A stretch of DNA of 64,000 nucleotides from Halobacterium sp. R2-5 (GTDB lineage Archaea; Halobacteriota; Halobacteria; Halobacteriales; Halobacteriaceae). Every line of letters begins with the position of its first letter. Position 1 is the stretch's first letter. The translations under genes and the position numbers were made by a program. The notes under the pieces were generated by a model, which was given only the letters and a program-made list of their open reading frames with translations, was not told the origin of the DNA and ran no database searches. Shown here piece after piece: positions 8,182 through 16,064 of the stretch. The stretch covers positions 558,001-622,000 of the forward strand of contig NZ_JAANTH010000002.1 of NCBI RefSeq assembly GCF_011734195.1, written 5' to 3'.

Positions 8182-8490
8182 GTGACGTACCGGAACTTCG
8201 AGATCCCGGTTGAACCCATCGATGAGTTGGTACCGAGGGAGATTCTGGGGTACCGACGGGATCCAGCGAGTATTGGCTTGAGGGGGCCGTATGTTGACCT
8301 TGGACTGTTCGATTTCGGTGGGACGCAACGGCGGTTGTTGGCGTTCGGGCCTGATGCGTCATACTTCCATTCGCTAGCGCCAGGCGACCCTGTTGAGAAC
8401 GCCACATGGGGATTCCCGTCAAAAGACGGCCTCCAACAACTCATCGACGACGGGCAACTGATGCGACACGGGCCAGTCGCCACACAATAA
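8182..8490 (+). CDS. Hypothetical protein, 102 residues
   Basis: The frame starts with GTG at 8182 and encodes a mixed, soluble protein with no motif I know. It contains VPREILGYRRDPASIG, FDFGGTQRRLLAFGPD and LQQLIDDGQLMR. The opposite strand is also open over this stretch, but its translation is rich in Ser, Pro and Arg and looks like a shadow. Confidence in the gene is moderate and its role is unknown. It stands alone between the recombinase and the next plus-strand gene. Confidence 0.4.
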   Translation: MTYRNFEIPVEPIDELVPREILGYRRDPASIGLRGPYVDLGLFDFGGTQRRLLAFGPDASYFHSLAPGDPVENATWGFPSKDGLQQLIDDGQLMRHGPVATQ

Positions 8491-8728
8491 CACCGGTCGA
8501 AGTGAACACACAGATACGCACCGGAATTATCCTTCTGGTGAAGAGAGTACATTCACAGTGGTTGGATCGCCTTTTTCCTCACTCTCCGTCGATTTTGCAA
8601 AAGACACCATAGACCTCCGTCAGTTGCATTCTGTCTGATCCTCGGTCATTACCCGGACCTACCGCGAGCGGGATATATCGGCTATCCAGTGACAGATTCT
8701 TGTACGATGAACGACCAATGTTGATTCA

Positions 8729-9364
8729 ATGGGCATCCTTGACCTGGAGAATGGGGTCCCGATACCAATGGGAACCCAACTGAATACGCTCAAGCGAACA
8801 GTGCACGCGGACCCGTTCATTCGTATGAAATCTGATTCCGCTGAGATCCGGTCTTCAACGGAAAGTGGCTGGCCGACTATCATAACGGGGGAGAGTAGTG
8901 ACTCTCGATTTGGGGTCGCAGTGGACTATCTCGGAAGTTGGCACGAAACGCCTGTGGACGAAATTGATATCCTCCTCTCAGACGACCCGGAGTGGACTAT
9001 CATCGTCACATACCCCCGGCTGGATTTGGCGAGAGAAGACCCGAATTATGATATCGGTGATTGCAAGGGGTATGAGACCCACGAGCACGAATCTGTAGAT
9101 GTTGGCAAAACCTTGGTAGAATCATTTGACCGGGGTGCTGCCCCGGTTTTCCATGGGTCAAGTGAATACAATTCGGCCTTTGCATGCCACAGGGCGAATT
9201 CTTACGAATCCCTTAAGGAGATGTTTAACCTCAGCCGGTACTCCCACATCGAAAAGCGGGAGGAACGAATATACAATCTAGTTGTTTCGAGGGAGGCTCG
9301 CTGGGAGGGCAAAGACACCTCTATGCAGGATTTGGCGAAGGATATCCTGGATTCTGATTCGTAG
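8729..9364 (+). CDS. Hypothetical protein, 211 residues
   Basis: This is an acidic soluble protein with good haloarchaeal composition. It contains DEIDILLSDDPEWTIIVTYP, a Cys at GDCKGYETHEHESVDVG, and a basic helical C-terminal part (LSRYSHIEKREERIYNL). I do not recognise the family, and no catalytic motif or membrane segment is evident. A TATA-like GATATAT at about 8671 lies 58 bases before the ATG. It neighbours the broken zinc-ribbon/HNH gene on the same strand. Confidence 0.5.
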   Translation: MGILDLENGVPIPMGTQLNTLKRTVHADPFIRMKSDSAEIRSSTESGWPTIITGESSDSRFGVAVDYLGSWHETPVDEIDILLSDDPEWTIIVTYPRLDLAREDPNYDIGDCKGYETHEHESVDVGKTLVESFDRGAAPVFHGSSEYNSAFACHRANSYESLKEMFNLSRYSHIEKREERIYNLVVSREARWEGKDTSMQDLAKDILDSDS

Positions 9365-9456
9365 CCCCACCACGTTTAGTTCAGGCACTGTCCAACACCG
9401 AGGCCGTCCAAGCAGCTGATCAGCGAATCCCCCGCTCTGGGAACGTCTAGATTCCG

Positions 9457-9790
9457 TGCCGAGGATGCGACGCGAGCCTTGACGTCGGCTGGTTCACCCA
9501 CGACACGAGTACGAGTGCGACGAGTGCGGGACGCACCACCACGTCACGGTCGTCTCCGGGGATATTGGCGGACCGGAGAGCAACCAGGAAAACTGTGCCT
9601 CCTATGCGACGAGACCCAGGACACCGATCTGATGGATACGCACCATATCTCCTACTCGCTAGAACGAGTCGTTCGGTTCTGTCGGGAGTGCCACCGACGT
9701 ATCCACCAGGATCCGGGGTACTACGACGGTTTCGAATCGGAGACCACACCGGAAGCGCCAGTCCCGGATTTCATGAGTCATCCGGGATAA
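9457..9790 (+). pseudogene. Broken zinc-ribbon plus HNH protein with two frameshifts
   Basis: Three frames in succession read as parts of one protein. From 9457 a CxxC knuckle (CRGCDASLDVGWFTHDT) appears. From about 9504 another frame gives the partner knuckle (YECDECGTHHHVTVVSGD). From about 9580 a third frame gives an HNH-like end: CLLCDE, DTHHISYSLE, FCRECHRRIHQDPGYYDG. Together this is a zinc ribbon followed by a CxxC...HH...CxxCH...H nuclease-like fold. Two frameshifts would be needed to join them, so the gene is probably decayed; sequencing error is the alternative. The last frame alone could be translated as a 103-residue protein. Confidence 0.55.
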
Positions 9791-9795
9791 ATCTC

Positions 9796-10527
9796 TTATT
9801 CCCGGCTTCGTGCTTCCTCAAAGGAGTATGACGAGAAAATCACATTTGAGTCGTCTATAGAATACTGGAAGAGGCGTTGGAAGTCCCGTGTATCGTCTTC
9901 TGATAACGTAGAGGTCAACTCCCCGTCGAAGCGCACCCAGTGGAAATCTTCTAGTCCATAGTCGTCTTCTCGGGCTGCCATTTCGTGCCCAAACATACCG
10001 ATAACGTACTTTTGCTTCTGACCAGGTTCGAGGAATTCTGTGGTGCCTCGCCAGTCCCCCGCGCCACCTTCGTAGACTTTTATCTCATCTGGCAACTCAT
10101 CGTATGAGCGGTTATCATCGAGAATCAGATCACTCACTTCCGTGTCTGAGGTAGGTGCAAGCGAGATTCGTATTGTGGCCTCTATGGGTACTTGTCCGGT
10201 ATTCTCGAAGACAAGCCATCCACCACCATCCTCTAACGATTCGTGGTGGATTGAGAGTTGAGGGCGCCTCATGAACTTGACCTCCTCCCGCATGTACTTC
10301 GTCTGTTGTTGGCTGGAGTAGGCCGTTATCGCAGTGATGAGTGCTAGGAAGAGTGTGCCGAATGCCACGGCTTCCTGTGCAGTGTACAGATTGGTATGGT
10401 GGTAAACTACGACCGACGTGAGAAAGAGTAGTACCGCTCCGATTACGAGCCACCCCTTGTACTCGAACGACCCGCCCAATCTTCTCACACTCAAGAGATA
10501 TTGTGCATCCGATATACTATTTCCCAC
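9796..10527 (-). CDS. Membrane-anchored protein with two transmembrane segments, partner of a nuclease-like protein
   Basis: This is a 243-residue protein. Two membrane helices lie at about residues 24-44 (GWLVIGAVLLFLTSVVVYHH) and 52-72 (EAVAFGTLFLALITAITAYS). A basic coiled segment (QQQTKYMREEVKFMRRPQL) and a soluble beta-rich domain with a GGWLVFENTGQVPIEATIRI strand pattern follow. The start codon sits directly after the stop of the nuclease-like gene, so the two are one operon. A membrane effector beside a nuclease-like protein in a defence-rich region is suggestive. The family itself is unknown to me. Confidence 0.6.
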   Translation of the reverse strand: MGNSISDAQYLLSVRRLGGSFEYKGWLVIGAVLLFLTSVVVYHHTNLYTAQEAVAFGTLFLALITAITAYSSQQQTKYMREEVKFMRRPQLSIHHESLEDGGGWLVFENTGQVPIEATIRISLAPTSDTEVSDLILDDNRSYDELPDEIKVYEGGAGDWRGTTEFLEPGQKQKYVIGMFGHEMAAREDDYGLEDFHWVRFDGELTSTLSEDDTRDFQRLFQYSIDDSNVIFSSYSFEEARSRE

Positions 10528-11034
10528 TCAGGTCCGATACCCGATTACAGCGATATCCTCGACGTGCAGAACACTCCGCATGAAATCCAGTGTAGTAACC
10601 GAGTGCTGAAACAGATTGCCGTACTCAGGGTGTTCAGTAGGAACAATCAAACAACCAAACTCGATTACATCCCGGCCACCGTTTCGGGTCTTCCCACCTC
10701 TAATGAACTTCAGGATATCATCGCTAATCCGCTTACGCTGAGCCTTCTCAACCTCGACCGCAATCCGTTTCTCTGGATGGTACAGGTCGACACTATGCTT
10801 GAACTCAGGATACCAGAGCATGGTCTTGGGGTTGCGGCCGGATTTAGCATCCCATTCGTACTCATACTCCGGTAATGACTCAGCAACCAGACCGTCAAAA
10901 TCCTCATTAAGAGTATCCTCTGGGACCTGTTCAAGACTGGAGACTATCTTCTGGTATTCATCATCCGGGAACCGTCGAGAAGTCTTCTGAGACCGAATCT
11001 CACTCAATAGCTTCTCTTTCACGACCTCGACCAT
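10528..11034 (-). CDS. PD-(D/E)XK-like nuclease domain protein, 168 residues
   Basis: The core HSVDLYHPEKRIAVEVEKAQ followed by a basic helix (RKRISDDILKFIRGGKTR) has the D...ExEK layout of restriction-endonuclease-like folds. The rest is helical at the N terminus and ends in a strand-rich part with FGCLIVPTEHP. On the minus strand a TATA box (TTTTTATCC, about 11060-11068) lies 26-34 bases before the ATG at 11034, so the transcript is nearly leaderless and this pair has its own promoter. The 5' end overlaps the 3' end of the preceding minus-strand frame. The nuclease call rests on the motif only. Confidence 0.6.
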   Translation of the reverse strand: MVEVVKEKLLSEIRSQKTSRRFPDDEYQKIVSSLEQVPEDTLNEDFDGLVAESLPEYEYEWDAKSGRNPKTMLWYPEFKHSVDLYHPEKRIAVEVEKAQRKRISDDILKFIRGGKTRNGGRDVIEFGCLIVPTEHPEYGNLFQHSVTTLDFMRSVLHVEDIAVIGYRT

Positions 11035-11539
11035 GGGTTATCGGACGAGCGAACGGCACAAGGATAAAAAGTAGGGTCAGTGTTGCCGCTGGTCGTTGCC
11101 TGACGTACCCATCCTCATCGGGACCGAGACGAAGATCTTCAGGAGTACGGCCACAATTCGGGCACGTAACCCGGTACGCTGGAACAGCATTTCCACAGTT
11201 TCCATACTGTCTTCCTTTTTCAAAATTCACTTGTGGTGGCGAGGGCTCAGGGACCAGGAATCTAGTGAATCTGGTCACGCGCCACGGGCAACTGGCCTCG
11301 TCACACCGTGGTTTCTTACCGCAGGCGACGCCACCGAGCTCCATAATCGCGTTGTTCCAGATTCGGGACTCTCCAGGCGGCATGAGGGCATTCGCAACAG
11401 TTTCGTAGTCTGGATCGTCCGCATTATGGATTTCTGCAAATGCGCGGTCTAAACACGGCCGGGCGATAGTGGAACCAGCAAATCCAATCGAAGACTGAGC
11501 ACACCAGAGGTGGATAAAATATAGGGGTCGGGGGCTCAC
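11000..11539 (-). pseudogene. MutY-like glycosylase C-terminal remnant joined to a zinc-ribbon segment
   Basis: The frame starts with GTG overlapping the stop of the upstream gene (GTGA). Residues about 30-90 read like the C-terminal half of a MutY-type glycosylase: RAFAEIHNADDP, ALMPPGES, WNNAIMELGGVAC. The iron-sulfur signature is incomplete, with three Cys (ACGKKPRCDEASCPW) but no fourth. The helix-hairpin-helix catalytic half is missing. A zinc-ribbon-like part with one knuckle damaged (YGNCGNAVP, then TCPNCG) and a hydrophobic end follow. I read this as decayed or chimeric, although the coupling to the upstream gene means a protein may still be made. Confidence 0.5.
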
Positions 11540-11850
11540 GAGTTGGTGTCGTAGAGCTCCTTCACGTAGGCTCCGTCGTGGAGCATGAGTTGGACTTCGC
11601 CTCGGGGGTCGTAGTAGTGGTCTTTGCCGTTCAGGACGTAGACCTTTCCGGGTTCCAGTCGAACGTCGGGGTCGTAGACAACGAAGGCTCGGATGTCTCC
11701 GTAGTTCATCGACTTGTCCCAGAGGAGCCCCTTCTGGTATGGTCGATGGCTGTCCAGGTCTTGCTCACAAGTGACCTGAGCTTTGACGAGGACATTGTCG
11801 CCTGACCCGGAAAGATCGGCGAGATCAGCGAGTCCCTGCTTTTGCGCCAT
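11536..11850 (-). CDS. Putative OB-fold nucleic-acid-binding protein, 104 residues
   Basis: After a short N terminus (MAQKQGLADLADL) the protein has a single beta-rich domain: DNVLVKAQVTCEQDL, DIRAFVVYDPDVRLEPGKVY, then VQLMLHDGAYVKELYD. The strand pattern and the 'VLNGKDHYYDPRG' turn fit a small OB-fold of the ssDNA-binding type; this is a fold guess, not a family match. It is the middle of three minus-strand genes with one-base spacing upstream and a GTGA overlap downstream. Confidence 0.55.
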   Translation of the reverse strand: MAQKQGLADLADLSGSGDNVLVKAQVTCEQDLDSHRPYQKGLLWDKSMNYGDIRAFVVYDPDVRLEPGKVYVLNGKDHYYDPRGEVQLMLHDGAYVKELYDTNS

Positions 11851-11851
11851 C

Positions 11852-12244
11852 TCAGTCACCCCCCTTCCGAGTGATACTGATTGCTCCGCTGCTCCGGCCA
11901 GCCTCGGCAGTCGAGCCACACCACGGGCAGGTCTCGTTTGTTCGAAGCGGTTCGTGGGGATGACCACACCCCTGACACCGGACTTTACCGGGTGCTCGAA
12001 CCCGTGTCTTACTGGCGTACATCACGGTCGTGATAACTCCGTTCTTGCAAGTCATCAGAAGGTCCATCAACGGGTGGAGCCGAGCCTCGTGGTAGTCTTT
12101 GTCCGGTGCTTCGACTCGTACACCGCGTTCCCACGCTGTTGCGAGGGGAATATCTCCGTTGTCGAATCGGTCGCCGTACTCGTCTGCTGCATGGGACGAC
12201 ACAACTGGACGCTGATGCTGGTCGCTGGTGGTTTTCGTGTTCAT
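11852..12244 (-). CDS. Zinc-ribbon protein of unknown function, 130 residues
   Basis: The N-terminal two thirds contain HAADEYGDRFDNGDIPL, WERGVRVEAPDKDYHEARLHP and LLMTCKNGVITTVMYASKTR, a pattern resembling small haloarchaeal mobile-element proteins that I cannot name. The C terminus is a zinc ribbon (CQGCGHPHEPLRTNETCPWC). It is the first gene of the minus-strand trio 12244-11000; one base separates its stop from the next start. The ribbon suggests nucleic-acid binding. Confidence 0.6.
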   Translation of the reverse strand: MNTKTTSDQHQRPVVSSHAADEYGDRFDNGDIPLATAWERGVRVEAPDKDYHEARLHPLMDLLMTCKNGVITTVMYASKTRVRAPGKVRCQGCGHPHEPLRTNETCPWCGSTAEAGRSSGAISITRKGGD

Positions 12245-12832
12245 GGGTAGAATCCTCTGGTCGGCAGGACGGATCTGGCCCTACCGAAGTGTGCTCAGTC
12301 GGACGAACGGTCTCCGAGAATCGCTATCGCGCCGTCGGGTGAGGGGGATCTCGAACCGGCAGGCTACACGCTACGCTCAGTGACGATGCTCTGGGCTCAA
12401 GTTCACTCCGGCAGGATATCGACCGAAGCAAAGATGCTGCTCAGAACGTTGAACACCCTTCGCAATTCAGGGAGTCATCATCTGACGCCGCTCGACATAG
12501 GGTCAAAGGGCCCGAAGCCACTTCGTGTAATCCTTCGCGGGCGAGCGCCAAAGGTAACCCCTTAGCTGACGAAGTCGAGCCAATCCTCGTGACCTGCCAT
12601 AAGGCAGGTAGAGGGTATCGAGAAGGGCCTCAAATAGAGGCCGGAAAATCGGCATACCCTCGCTGGCTCTCCGAGCCACCTCAGCCGGGAACCCCTCATT
12701 AACAGTATTGTCGCAGGACCATACTTAAACCAAACTTAAGCAAGCACCCCCTCACCTGTTCTGATATTCTGTCGTCCCTCGGTCTGTTCAGCAGCGCTGC
12801 ATTAAAGAGCGCATCCGGTGCAGGTTTAATGA
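12245..12832. other. 588-bp region with nested hairpins and a hidden small frame
   Basis: No long gene lies here. Between 12594 and 12680 there are three compact hairpins: CTGCC/GGCAG, GGCCTC/GAGGCC enclosed by an outer stem GAGGGTAT/ATACCCTC, and TGGCTC/GAGCCA. On the minus strand the same stretch encodes a coherent peptide (see 12503-12679). A TATA-like TTTAAGTA (about 12722-12729, minus strand) could serve it. ATTAAAGAG at about 12800 is the likely promoter of the plus-strand gene at 12833. Confidence 0.45.
12503..12679 (-). CDS. Hidden small basic protein, about 58 residues, or a gene remnant
   Basis: From a GTG at 12679, or an ATG at 12655, the minus strand reads VARRASEGMPIFRPLFEALL and onward through GLARLRQLRGYLWRSP to KDYTKWLRAL and a TGA. 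The composition is protein-like (amphipathic helices, Trp and Tyr, few odd residues), and the frame stays open upstream to about 12720. It may be a small DNA-binding or membrane-active protein, or the tail of a lost gene. It overlaps the hairpins described for this region. No family is recognised. Confidence 0.35.
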   Translation of the reverse strand: MARRASEGMPIFRPLFEALLDTLYLPYGRSRGLARLRQLRGYLWRSPAKDYTKWLRAL

Positions 12833-13570
12833 ATGAGTCAATCGGTGTGGGAGACTGCCACTATTGACGATACTATCCGGGAGATCACCACGGGTGCCCG
12901 GTTAGATTATCGGGCAGGACCCATACACGAGGGTGAAGGGGACGGAGATCTGCCGCCGGCATGGGGGGTCGATGTGGAATCCTATGCTGTTGGATACGAG
13001 CCAGTCGGAGAGACATCTATTGGGAATGCCTCAGAGCGGTACCGCCACTCGAAGTTCTCTCGGTTTCGAACTCCGGCTGATCGTCTCGCCGAACATAACG
13101 AGGGACGGCATCAATCAGATGGGGATCTGAGTGCGCGACTTGCTCGACTCGACAAGAAACGCATCACCCAAGCATACTGTTCTCGACTCGATGTGACTCA
13201 GTTCCAGCGAGATGAGGCAGTACGAGCGATGCTACTGTTGAACCTCGACGACTTCGGGCAGAACAAACGGATCGAGAAAGTGGCGTTAACGGTCATCCGA
13301 GTCGTCGTCAACTACAATCGCTTCGCACACCTGCAGGACGAGGATGGTACGCGAATTTCGGAGACAGAAGATTTCAAACGGCTCGCTGAATCCGTTGATT
13401 TGGATAAGCGAACGATGCGGCGGCTATCGAAAAGTATCAAGGAGAAGCTGAGTGCGGCTGAGTTCTTCAAAACGGATCTGGAGCGACAAGACCTTCGACA
13501 GGCGGAATTCCAGCACCGAAACAAACGTGACACGCCACAACCCGGCCACGCGTGGCCTGCCTCCGAGTAG
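12833..13570 (+). CDS. Hypothetical protein with a helical, HTH-like C-terminal half
   Basis: This 245-residue protein starts at 12833 behind a TATA-like ATTAAAGAG about 30 bases upstream. The N-terminal half is acidic and contains WGVDVESYAVGYEPVGETSI. From residue 100 it becomes helical: RLARLDKKRITQAYCSRLDV, DEAVRAMLLLNLDDFGQNKR, ALTVIRVVVNYNRF. It ends with FKRLAESVDLDKRTMRRLSK, which reads as a helix-turn-helix. A regulatory or plasmid-maintenance role is possible. I do not recognise the family. Confidence 0.55.
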   Translation: MSQSVWETATIDDTIREITTGARLDYRAGPIHEGEGDGDLPPAWGVDVESYAVGYEPVGETSIGNASERYRHSKFSRFRTPADRLAEHNEGRHQSDGDLSARLARLDKKRITQAYCSRLDVTQFQRDEAVRAMLLLNLDDFGQNKRIEKVALTVIRVVVNYNRFAHLQDEDGTRISETEDFKRLAESVDLDKRTMRRLSKSIKEKLSAAEFFKTDLERQDLRQAEFQHRNKRDTPQPGHAWPASE

Positions 13571-13640
13571 GACGTTTGAACCTGCCTGGCGACCCCCTCT
13601 ATCGGTTAATTGGTGTCACCACTCCTCGAATGAGGGTCGA

Positions 13641-13910
13641 ATGTCTGAGGACGGAACTGACGCGGAAGTTGTTCGGTCAGCACGAATTACGCGACATCGT
13701 GATGGCACTCCTCTTGGGTGCGGTATTCACCTTACTGGTCCCGATCTTCTCCGAGGTATCGATCCGGTCAAAACCGATGTTGTCGATGTCGTTATTCAGG
13801 ATGGGGAACTCCGGCTAGTGCCTGGAAAAGGAGAACCTGTAATCGTCGAACGTGGTGCGTCAGCCAACCAGAAAGAACAATTGCGAGAAGCAAAATCAAA
13901 GTCTGAGTGA
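13641..13910 (+). CDS. Small AbrB-like (swapped-hairpin) protein
   Basis: This 89-residue protein contains ARITRHRDGTPLGCGIHL, LLRGIDPVKTDVVDVVIQDG and ELRLVPGKGEPVIVERG, which fits the strand-turn-strand plan of AbrB/SpoVT DNA-binding domains. The tail is basic and helical (ANQKEQLREAKSKSE). Such proteins often serve as antitoxins or local regulators; no toxin is adjacent. I took the ATG at 13641 since the longer open frame upstream reads as noise. It follows the gene at 12833 by 70 bases. Confidence 0.5.
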   Translation: MSEDGTDAEVVRSARITRHRDGTPLGCGIHLTGPDLLRGIDPVKTDVVDVVIQDGELRLVPGKGEPVIVERGASANQKEQLREAKSKSE

Positions 13911-14037
13911 CTGGAGGCTTTATTGTGGTGGGTGGACGCCGAGTGCAGTCCTGAAGAGGGTCACCAGTTACTGCTGATCTCTACGGTGGGTTATTGTCCA
14001 CCAAAGATACTTTCTAGGTTGATTTGAATGATTGTCT

Positions 14038-14988
14038 ATGGTTTCCCAATCTGTTTCAGAGATAGAAGCGCGATGTGCTTGTCTGGCTTGTAGTGGCGGC
14101 TCTGAGCGCTTGGTTGATTTTTACGACAGGGGCTGGGTTGTTGGGCACTACGAGGAGCGAGCGAGTTTCGATAGTGATCGGTACGATGACGGAGGGGCCT
14201 GGCAGCTTGATCAGATGCGCAAAGCCGCCGAATCTTCTGATGCGTACCTTTGCTCATTACGTCTGGCATCGAAGATCTCGATTCCAGATGATGCGAGGAC
14301 TCAGGGACGAAAAATCACATCTGGGCAGCGAAAAATCGGAGTGATTGAGCCTGATACAACGCCGATGTACGCGTTCGCTTCTGGAGATGACAGCTATGAG
14401 ATGTACCCGATTGGGCAAGAAGACGCCGCTGAGCGTGCGTTCGGTGACTCGGCTGCTAATCACCTCTACAAAGTAGTCCCCTTAGGAGAGGAAACACGGA
14501 TCATTGAAGGAGATCGATATTGGTTGAACGAATACGAGACACCGAATACCTTCTCTCCTTGGGAAACGTTCTCCCCGCAGGTTCAATCGTTGTACCGTGG
14601 AGAGACGCTTCCTGAGATGGAACCTGGTTCGTATACTGGAGATCAGACTGAGTTGCTTTGCGAAGAGTATCTTCGAGTGATTCGGTCAGAATTCTTCCCG
14701 TTAATGCAGACGGGTGGCGCTACTGGGACGAACCAAGGTTTCGATATTCTGGGAGAGGCAGATGGGACGCCTATCGTAGGTGAGGTGAAGAACAAGTCCA
14801 GTATCGATTCGGATGTGGTCGATGATCTGCGGAACCACTCTTCCCGCGGTGCTGATGCATACTACTTTGTACGTGGTGGCGGCTCCAGAGGGGGGATTAA
14901 CGTCGTCGCAATAGAGGAAGTCTTAGAGACACTGTCTAGCGACTACCATCGGCGGATGTTGGATCGAATGACTTCCTACGACGGATAA
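14038..14988 (+). CDS. Restriction-endonuclease-like protein
   Basis: This is a 316-residue protein. The C-terminal 110 residues have the layout of a PD-(D/E)XK nuclease: a helix with QTELLCEEYLRVIRSEF, then NQGFDILGEADGTPIVGEVK with the EVK catalytic pair, followed by a helix and ADAYYFVRGGG. The N-terminal two thirds, with two close Cys pairs near residues 13-18 (CACLAC), have no family I know and may recognise the target. No methyltransferase is adjacent, so a modification-dependent or stand-alone nuclease is more likely than a classical type II system. The ATG at 14038 is preferred over the in-frame TTG at 14032. Confidence 0.65.
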   Translation: MVSQSVSEIEARCACLACSGGSERLVDFYDRGWVVGHYEERASFDSDRYDDGGAWQLDQMRKAAESSDAYLCSLRLASKISIPDDARTQGRKITSGQRKIGVIEPDTTPMYAFASGDDSYEMYPIGQEDAAERAFGDSAANHLYKVVPLGEETRIIEGDRYWLNEYETPNTFSPWETFSPQVQSLYRGETLPEMEPGSYTGDQTELLCEEYLRVIRSEFFPLMQTGGATGTNQGFDILGEADGTPIVGEVKNKSSIDSDVVDDLRNHSSRGADAYYFVRGGGSRGGINVVAIEEVLETLSSDYHRRMLDRMTSYDG

Positions 14989-15006
14989 GTTCGCTTTCGT
15001 GACTGT

Positions 15007-15801
15007 CTAACTTTTCTTGATACCGGATGCGATACGCCCCATATACTCTTCGTGGCTGATCTGTGCGCCACGGAACTGGGGACTCATATGCCCGCAGGGA
15101 AGGATTTCGACATCGTACTCTCTCGTTGCTCGGTGGAGTTTCCCGTGGACTTCGGTGATTGAGGATGGGTCGTCGATGTCGCTGACTGGCTCTGCTTGGA
15201 GGTGTGTACGGACGGCGTCCCAGGCTCGGCTGCCGAAGGTGAAGATCAAGTCGGGGTCGATGTATTCTAATTCGCGGATCAGACCAAGGCGGACTGAGGC
15301 ATCAAGAGCGGCTTTGGAAGGACTGTTTTCTCGGTACTTCACGACATCCGTCATGTAGAAATCATCGAAGAAGGATCCAGAGAGCAGATACTGCCACCAC
15401 GCCGTGTCGACATCAACTAACCCGCGTTCCTGGCACTGCTGGATGAATTCTGAAGTGAAGTCCGTGTAGCTTTTCTTTGCCAACCATCGAGCGCCGAATC
15501 GCTGGTCAACGTGTACCTTTTCTCGATAATCGTCGGTGTCGAGGTCAGCGTAAGCGTTCGCCTCAAAGACCACGTGTTCTCCTGGGACTCCAGGGTCAGC
15601 TAGTAAGAAGACGTAGGAGGGGTTGTTCTGCTCCCAGTCGTGGTAGTAGGCGTAGGTGAGTTTTTCGAGAACCTGTTCGGGAACGTCGTTCATGTGATGC
15701 TCATTCAAGCGCTTGCGGACGCGGTTATAGGCGCTTTGCTGAGCTTCTTGGAGATATCTGGACTCTGGGTGTTCGATGTGCTCCACAAACTCCGAGTTCA
15801 T
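15007..15801 (-). CDS. Uracil-DNA-glycosylase superfamily protein
   Basis: This is a 264-residue protein with the ordered motifs of the UDG fold: YVFLLADPGVPGEHVVFE at the water-activating loop, FFDDFYMTDVVKYR, then DPDLIFTFGSRAWDAVR and the leucine-loop-like ILPCGHMSPQFRG with its His. Classical family motifs are altered, so substrate is unclear: uracil, another deaminated base or a modified viral base are possible. Some divergent UDG-fold proteins act in phage defence. It is convergent with the nuclease gene at 14038. A decayed second copy of the region around ADPG lies at 19731-19812. Confidence 0.65.
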   Translation of the reverse strand: MNSEFVEHIEHPESRYLQEAQQSAYNRVRKRLNEHHMNDVPEQVLEKLTYAYYHDWEQNNPSYVFLLADPGVPGEHVVFEANAYADLDTDDYREKVHVDQRFGARWLAKKSYTDFTSEFIQQCQERGLVDVDTAWWQYLLSGSFFDDFYMTDVVKYRENSPSKAALDASVRLGLIRELEYIDPDLIFTFGSRAWDAVRTHLQAEPVSDIDDPSSITEVHGKLHRATREYDVEILPCGHMSPQFRGAQISHEEYMGRIASGIKKS

Positions 15802-16064
15802 TATGCTGGGCCCTTGAGCAACCCTGAACTTAGCTTTTCAAACGAAAATAGTGATGTGTAGAATTGGCCATGTGGAACCTCTCGAATGCTGATGATTTGT
15901 CGAGCCTATGCGGTAGACAGGGTGGATAGTCCGCAGTGTGGTCGCAGCGTTAGTCAGTACGTCTTCTTCGTGCGGTCTGATCTACCGAGACAGAAGCGAC
16001 TTTGGTGGCCTGAATAACATCGTCGCTCACGAGGGCGGAGTTCTGTTCCGAATGGCGGTTGAGA

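Noticed and set aside
8061-8552. Minus-strand frame opposite the 102-residue hypothetical gene
   Set aside because: Ser/Pro/Arg-rich translation without structure; the plus-strand frame is more protein-like.
12590-12690. Hairpin cluster as RNase P or SRP RNA
   Set aside because: The conserved sequence blocks of those RNAs are absent and the region encodes a natural-looking peptide on the minus strand.
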